The notes under the pieces are model-generated. The model had not been told where the DNA came from, made no database searches, and was given only the letters and a program-made list of their open reading frames with translations. A program made the translations under genes and the position numbers. A stretch of 64,000 nucleotides of DNA from PALSA-1004 sp947474275 (GTDB lineage Bacteria > Pseudomonadota > Gammaproteobacteria > Burkholderiales > SG8-41): contig CANJHY010000001.1 in the NCBI GenBank assembly GCA_947474275.1, positions 1 to 64,000 of the forward strand, read 5' to 3'. Below, in pieces: positions 59,900 through 64,000 of the stretch; within the stretch, counting starts at the first letter, position 1, and every line of letters begins with the position of its first letter.

Positions 59900-60916
59900 A
59901 TGAAAGTCTATTACGATAAAGACGCTGATCTGTCACTCATCAAAGGCAAGAAAGTCACCATCGTCGGCTACGGCTCGCAGGGCCACGCGCATTCGCTCAA
60001 TCTGCACGATTCCGGCATGAAGGTGATGGTCGGCCTGCGGCGCGACGGTGCTTCGTGGGACAAAGCGAAAAAAGCCGGGCTTATCGTCAAGGAAGTCGCC
60101 GAGGCGATCAAGGGCGCCGATTTCGTCATGATGCTGATGCCGGACGAGCATATCGCGAAGGTTTATCGCGAAGACGTCGCACCCAATATCAAGAAAGGCG
60201 CCACGCTCGCGTTCGCGCATGGCTTCAATATTCACTACGGCCAGGTCGTGCCGCGTGCGGACCTCGACGTCGTGATGGTGGCGCCGAAGGCGCCCGGACA
60301 TACGGTGCGCGGTACCTACGCGCAGGGCGGCGGCGTCCCCATGCTGATTGCCATCCACCAGAATCCGTCGAAGAAAGCGCGCGACATGGCGCTGTCGTAT
60401 GCGGCGGCCATAGGCGGCGGCAAGGCCGGCATCATCGAAACCACTTTCAAGGAAGAGACCGAAACCGACCTCTTCGGCGAGCAGACCGTATTGTGCGGCG
60501 GCGCGACGGCGCTGGTGCAGGCGGGTTTCGAAGTCCTGACCGAGGCGGGCTACGCCCCGGAAATGGCTTACTTTGAATGCCTGCACGAATTGAAGCTGAT
60601 CGTCGACCTCATGTACGAAGGCGGCATCGCCAATATGCGCTACTCGATTTCGAACAATGCCGAATACGGCGACTTCACGCGCGGGCCGCGCATTATCACC
60701 GAAGAGACCAAGAACGAGATGCGCAAGATCCTGAAGGAAATCCAGACCGGCGCCTACGCCCAGGAATTCCTGCTCGAAAACCAGACCGGCGCCACCAAGC
60801 TGAACGCGATGCGCCGCATTGGCAGCCAGCATCAGATCGAAATCGTCGGCGGCAAGCTGCGCGACATGATGCCGTGGATCAAGAAGAACAAGCTGGTCGA
60901 TCAGTCCAAAAACTAG
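59900..60916 (+). CDS. ilvC: ketol-acid reductoisomerase (class I)
   Basis: NADPH- and Mg-dependent enzyme converting acetohydroxyacids to dihydroxyacids. The 338 residues are the class I length. The Rossmann motif VTIVGYGSQGHAHSLNL, KAPGHTVRGTYAQGGGVP, and the metal-binding KEETETDLFGEQ with ECLHELKLIVDLMYEGG are present. GAGGG precedes ATG 59900. It follows ilvH with an 87-base palindromic spacer. Confidence 0.96.
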   Translation: MKVYYDKDADLSLIKGKKVTIVGYGSQGHAHSLNLHDSGMKVMVGLRRDGASWDKAKKAGLIVKEVAEAIKGADFVMMLMPDEHIAKVYREDVAPNIKKGATLAFAHGFNIHYGQVVPRADLDVVMVAPKAPGHTVRGTYAQGGGVPMLIAIHQNPSKKARDMALSYAAAIGGGKAGIIETTFKEETETDLFGEQTVLCGGATALVQAGFEVLTEAGYAPEMAYFECLHELKLIVDLMYEGGIANMRYSISNNAEYGDFTRGPRIITEETKNEMRKILKEIQTGAYAQEFLLENQTGATKLNAMRRIGSQHQIEIVGGKLRDMMPWIKKNKLVDQSKN

Positions 60917-60987
60917 TGAGGTGAGAGGAGTGAGGCGGAGCTAACCCGCCGCTTTCGCCCCTCACGCCTTGCGCCGCACACCTCACC
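60917..60987. repeat. purine/pyrimidine-rich imperfect palindrome between ilvC and psd
   Basis: GTGAGGTGAGAGGAGTGAGG at the left faces CCCCTCACGCC and CACACCTCACC at the right, giving outer GTGAGGTG/CACCTCAC pairing. It fills the whole gap between ilvC and psd and is the third element of this type in the window. Confidence 0.55.
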
Positions 60988-61629
60988 ATGAATTATCCCC
61001 ACCCGTTTATCGCGCGTGAAGGCTGGCCGTTTGTTGCCGGTGCTTTTGCGGCGGCGCTGGCTATCACGATTTTCGCGGGCTGGGCGTGGTCGTTATTCTT
61101 CTGGTTCATCGCGTTTTTTGTCCTGCAGTTTTTCCGCGATCCAGCGCGCTCGATCCCGGGCGCCCCGCGCGCGGTGCTTTCACCTGCTGACGGGCGCGTG
61201 GTGGTGGTCGAGCGGGCGCAGGATCCTTATCTGAAACGCGATGCCATCAAGCTGAGCGTGTTCATGAACGTATTCAACGTGCATTCCAACCGCAGCCCGG
61301 TCGATGGCGAAGTCAGCGAAGTGTGGTACCACCCGGGCAGCTTCCTCAACGCGGCCTTGCCCAAGGCATCGCTGGAAAACGAGCGCAACGCCTTGTGGAT
61401 AAAAACCGCAGATGGTACCGATGTCACCTGCGTGCAGGTTGCCGGGCTGATCGCGCGCCGCATCCTGTGCTACGTCAAAGCTGGCGATAAGCTCGCGCGG
61501 GGGCAGCGTTACGGTTTCATCCGCTTCGGCTCGCGCGTCGATGTCTATCTGCCGCTGTCGGCGGTGCCGAAAGTCGCGGTCGGCGACAAGGTGTACGCTT
61601 CGGCGACAGTTATCGCGGAACTGGGGTAA
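60988..61629 (+). CDS. psd: phosphatidylserine decarboxylase (short form)
   Basis: A 213-residue proenzyme of the short Psd type that makes phosphatidylethanolamine. An N-terminal hydrophobic segment (about residues 15-45) anchors it, followed by FRDPARSIPG, LSPADGRVVVVE, FMNVFNVHSNRSPVDGEV and the cleavage site RFGSRVDVYLP. There Ser of Gly-Ser becomes the pyruvoyl group. pssA, the preceding step, starts six bases downstream of its stop, so the two are co-expressed. Confidence 0.93.
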   Translation: MNYPHPFIAREGWPFVAGAFAAALAITIFAGWAWSLFFWFIAFFVLQFFRDPARSIPGAPRAVLSPADGRVVVVERAQDPYLKRDAIKLSVFMNVFNVHSNRSPVDGEVSEVWYHPGSFLNAALPKASLENERNALWIKTADGTDVTCVQVAGLIARRILCYVKAGDKLARGQRYGFIRFGSRVDVYLPLSAVPKVAVGDKVYASATVIAELG

Positions 61630-61634
61630 CCATC

Positions 61635-62462
61635 ATGTACGAGCCAAAACAAAGATGGCTGGGCAAGGGTGGCAGGATACGCCGCCGCGGCATCTACTGG
61701 CTGCCCAACCTCTTCACGACGGTGGCGCTGTTCGCGGGCTTTTTTTCCATCGTGCAGGCGATGAACGGGCGCTTCGAGCAGTCGGCACTCGCCATTTTTG
61801 TCGCGCTGGTATTCGACGGGTTGGATGGCCGCGTGGCGCGCTTCACGCACACGCAGAGCGCATTTGGCGCCGAATACGACAGCCTGTCGGACATGGTGTC
61901 GTTCGGTGTGGCGCCGGCGCTGGTGGTCTACGTATGGGCGCTCAAGGATTTCTCCGGCGCGCAGAATATTCCGATGCTCGGCACGTGGGTGACGACCAAG
62001 CTCGGCTGGATAGCCGCGTTCATCTATTGCGCTTGTGCGGCATTGCGGCTTGCGCGTTTTAATACCCAGCTTGAGGTCGCCGACAAGCGATTCTTCCAGG
62101 GCCTGCCGAGCCCGGCCGCCGCCTGCGTCGTCGCCGGATTGGTGTGGGCGATGGATGAGCACCAGATCCGCGGCGCGGACGTCAAGTGGCTGGCGTGGGT
62201 GCTGACGATGTTCGCCGGTCTTACGATGGTGAGCAACTTCAAGTATTACAGCGGCAAGGACATCAATCCGCGCAAAAGCGTGTCGTTTCCCGCAGTGGTG
62301 GCGATTGCTCTGGCGGTAGTGGCGCTGGTCGCGGTATCGAGCACCTTGCCCGAAATGTTATTCATCCTGTTCATCTGCTACGCTTTGTCCGGTTACGTAT
62401 TCGCCGTGCTCGACATAATCCGGAGCAAAGGGCGTCTTCCCCCGGCCGCTCCGCCGTCTTGA
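61635..62462 (+). CDS. pssA: CDP-diacylglycerol-serine O-phosphatidyltransferase
   Basis: A 275-residue integral membrane enzyme that makes phosphatidylserine from CDP-diacylglycerol and serine. The CDP-alcohol phosphatidyltransferase signature is complete: FDGLDGRVARFTHTQSAFGA followed by EYDSLSDMVSFGVAP (D-G-x2-A-R-x8-G-x3-D-x3-D, with one extra residue form). About eight membrane helices are predicted. It follows psd by five bases. psd-pssA between ilvC and leuA is a common betaproteobacterial order. Confidence 0.94.
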   Translation: MYEPKQRWLGKGGRIRRRGIYWLPNLFTTVALFAGFFSIVQAMNGRFEQSALAIFVALVFDGLDGRVARFTHTQSAFGAEYDSLSDMVSFGVAPALVVYVWALKDFSGAQNIPMLGTWVTTKLGWIAAFIYCACAALRLARFNTQLEVADKRFFQGLPSPAAACVVAGLVWAMDEHQIRGADVKWLAWVLTMFAGLTMVSNFKYYSGKDINPRKSVSFPAVVAIALAVVALVAVSSTLPEMLFILFICYALSGYVFAVLDIIRSKGRLPPAAPPS

Positions 62463-62472
62463 CTGTCGCTAC

Positions 62473-62501
62473 TTGCCAGCCCGCGCAAAACCCTTTATAT
62501 T
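62473..62501 (+). promoter_or_regulatory. sigma-70-type promoter for the leuA leader
   Basis: TTGCCA (62473-62478) and TATATT (62496-62501) are spaced by exactly 17 bases. Transcription would begin near 62508, essentially at the first ATG of the leader peptide. Confidence 0.6.
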
Positions 62502-62509
62502 TTGACCCC

Positions 62510-62593
62510 ATGAGTTCCACGCACCAGGCCACCATGCTTTGCCCTCTTGCCAGCCCCCTGCTGGCAGGCCTGCTGCTGCGCGTCGCGCGCTAA
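62510..62593 (+). CDS. leucine-rich leader peptide upstream of leuA (attenuator)
   Basis: A 27-codon reading frame, or 19 codons from the second ATG at 62534 (MLCPLASPLLAGLLLRVAR), with seven Leu codons in the last 19 including CTG-CTG and CTG-CTG-CTG runs. It ends about 120 bases before leuA. A TGCCAGC-CCCCT-GCTGGCA hairpin (62548-62566) lies in its coding part and a CCGGG/CCCGG hairpin near 62626-62645 follows. This is the layout of a leucine attenuator, in which ribosome stalling at Leu codons controls downstream leuA expression. No classical terminator with a T run was found after the hairpins, so the exact mechanism is open. Confidence 0.65.
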   Translation: MSSTHQATMLCPLASPLLAGLLLRVAR

Positions 62594-62712
62594 ATACTCC
62601 TACTTAAATTCGTTTTTGTTGTGCAGCCGGGCGTAAGAAAACCCGGGATGATCCATGATTTTCGTGCGCGCGCCGGACGGCGTGCCACGATGCAGTCAGA
62701 CTGGAGAAGCTC

Positions 62713-64000
62713 ATGAGCAAGGAAAAACTGATCATATTCGACACCACGATGCGCGATGGCGAGCAAAGTCCCGGCGCCGCGATGACGAAGGAAGAAAAGC
62801 TGCGCATCGCGCGCCAGCTCGAACGCATGCACGTCGATGTCATCGAGGCCGGGTTCCCGGCGGCGAGCGACGGAGATTTCGAGTCGGTCAAGGCGGTGGC
62901 GGCGGCAGTGCGCGACAGTACGGTATGCGGGCTCGCGCGCGCCAACGAAAAGGACGTGCGGCGGTGTGGAGAGGCGGTCAAAGGCGCCCGCTCGCCGCGA
63001 GTGCATACATTTATCGCGACCAGCCCCATTCATATGGAAAAGAAACTGCGTATGGAACCGACGCAGGTGATCGATCAGGCGGTGCGCGCGGTGAAATGGG
63101 CGCGCGACTACACCGATAACGTCGAGTTTTCCCCGGAAGACGCCGGCCGCTCGGATATCGATTTTTTATGCCGCATACTGGAGCAGGTGATTGCGGCGGG
63201 TGCAACCACCATCAACGTCCCCGACACCGTCGGTTACACCCTGCCGGAACATTTCGGTGGCTTGATCCGTCAATTGCGCGAACGCATCCCGAATTCCGAC
63301 AAGGCCGTATGGTCGGTCCATTGCCACAACGATCTTGGCCTGGCGGTCGCCAACTCGCTGGCCGCGGTGTTGAATGGCGCGCGCCAGGTCGAATGCACGA
63401 TCAATGGTCTCGGCGAGCGCGCCGGCAATGCTTCGCTCGAGGAAATCGTCATGGCGGTGCGCACGCGCCAGGATGTGTTCCCGTGCGACACCGGCATCGA
63501 TGCGACGCAGATCGTGCCGGCGTCGAAACTGGTCTCGGGCATCACCGGTTACCCGGTGCAGCCCAACAAGGCAATCGTCGGCGCCAACGCGTTCGCCCAC
63601 GAGTCCGGCATCCACCAGGATGGCGTGCTGAAGCACCGCGAAACCTACGAGATCATGAGCGCCGAGACCGTCGGCTGGACGACCAACCGCCTGACGCTGG
63701 GCAAGCTCTCGGGGCGCAACGCGTTCAAGTCGAGGCTGCACGAAATCGGCATCGACCTCGAGTCCGAGGAAGCGCTCAACGCCGCATTCAAGCGCTTCAA
63801 GACCCTCGCCGACAAAAAACGCGAAATCTACGACGAGGACCTGCAGGCGCTGATTACCGAAGAAAACCTCGAGCATGTCGAGAACGAGCGCTATCGCCTG
63901 GTGTCGCTGACCGCGCATTCGGAGACCGGTGCATTGCCGTTCGCGAAAATCGTGCTGTCGGAAGACGGCAAGGAAAAGCCGGCCCAGTCCCAGGGCAGCG
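62713..64000 (+). CDS. leuA: 2-isopropylmalate synthase, 3' end outside the window
   Basis: First committed enzyme of leucine synthesis, condensing acetyl-CoA with 2-oxoisovalerate. About 429 codons are visible. The HMGL-like TIM barrel opens with LIIFDTTMRDGEQSPGA and has VHCHNDLGLAVANSLAAV and VECTINGLGERAGNASLEE, followed by the linker HESGIHQDGVLKHRETYEIM. The C-terminal regulatory domain, which binds leucine, is just beginning when the window ends. GGAGAAG lies four bases before ATG 62713. A leucine-rich leader peptide and hairpins precede it. No stop codon is seen, so the gene is truncated by the window only. Confidence 0.95.
   Translation, partial: MSKEKLIIFDTTMRDGEQSPGAAMTKEEKLRIARQLERMHVDVIEAGFPAASDGDFESVKAVAAAVRDSTVCGLARANEKDVRRCGEAVKGARSPRVHTFIATSPIHMEKKLRMEPTQVIDQAVRAVKWARDYTDNVEFSPEDAGRSDIDFLCRILEQVIAAGATTINVPDTVGYTLPEHFGGLIRQLRERIPNSDKAVWSVHCHNDLGLAVANSLAAVLNGARQVECTINGLGERAGNASLEEIVMAVRTRQDVFPCDTGIDATQIVPASKLVSGITGYPVQPNKAIVGANAFAHESGIHQDGVLKHRETYEIMSAETVGWTTNRLTLGKLSGRNAFKSRLHEIGIDLESEEALNAAFKRFKTLADKKREIYDEDLQALITEENLEHVENERYRLVSLTAHSETGALPFAKIVLSEDGKEKPAQSQGS

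Overview
The window is GC-rich chromosomal DNA from a betaproteobacterium, most likely a sulfur-oxidising member of the Nitrosomonadales/Rhodocyclales side. This is inferred from gene order and protein families (valS-holC-pepA / lptFG, and sigma factor / ilvBHC-psd-pssA-leuA) and from the sox genes; no rRNA is present to confirm it. I saw no tRNA, rRNA, CRISPR array, transposase or phage gene.

Layout. (1) 1-2.4 kb: a formyl-CoA:oxalate CoA-transferase gene and a formyltransferase resembling the hydrolase domain of 10-formyl-THF dehydrogenase, closed by a terminator. (2) 2.6-14.3 kb: a co-directional signalling island. It holds a CHASE2-Ser/Thr kinase gene split by one in-frame amber codon, a PP2C phosphatase, an FHA protein, a CHASE2-adenylate/guanylate cyclase, a metallo-beta-lactamase-fold cyclic-nucleotide phosphodiesterase, a GAF-PilB/GspE-like ATPase and a GAF-HD-GYP phosphodiesterase. 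(3) 14.4-31.5 kb: a surface-glycan locus. It contains six paralogous TPR-glycosyltransferases (GT9-like C-terminal halves), a GT8-like transferase, two FkbM methyltransferases, a GT2-FkbM fusion and a 2OG-Fe(II) oxygenase. Three type IV pilin genes follow directly; the first two come from an ~850-bp tandem duplication and carry sigma-54 promoter motifs. (4) 31.5-38.8 kb, mostly minus strand: moaC, soxY, soxZ, a fused soxX-soxA and soxB, bracketed by two more TPR-glycosyltransferase-like genes. (5) 38.9-47.7 kb: a BepA-like protease, a chromate transporter, a kinase fused to a cyclic-nucleotide-binding domain but lacking its beta-3 lysine, then tusA, a thioredoxin-like protein, a lipoate-ligase-like protein, small conserved proteins and an MFS exporter. 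(6) 47.7-64 kb: housekeeping genes: valS with an unusual N-terminal extension, holC, pepA, lptF, lptG, an RDD protein, DUF3106 and DUF3619 genes, an ECF sigma factor, ilvB-ilvH-ilvC, psd, pssA, a leucine-rich leader peptide and leuA, which runs off the window.

How it may fit together (inference). The cyclase and phosphodiesterase would set a cyclic-nucleotide level that the kinase-CNB protein at 42 kb could read. The GAF-ATPase and HD-GYP protein point to pilus or surface behaviour under second-messenger control, and the TPR-glycosyltransferase array beside the pilins suggests a dedicated pilin or surface-protein glycosylation system. The sox genes without visible soxCD, together with tusA and the lipoate-ligase-like gene, suggest thiosulfate oxidation coupled to a cytoplasmic sulfur-transfer route.
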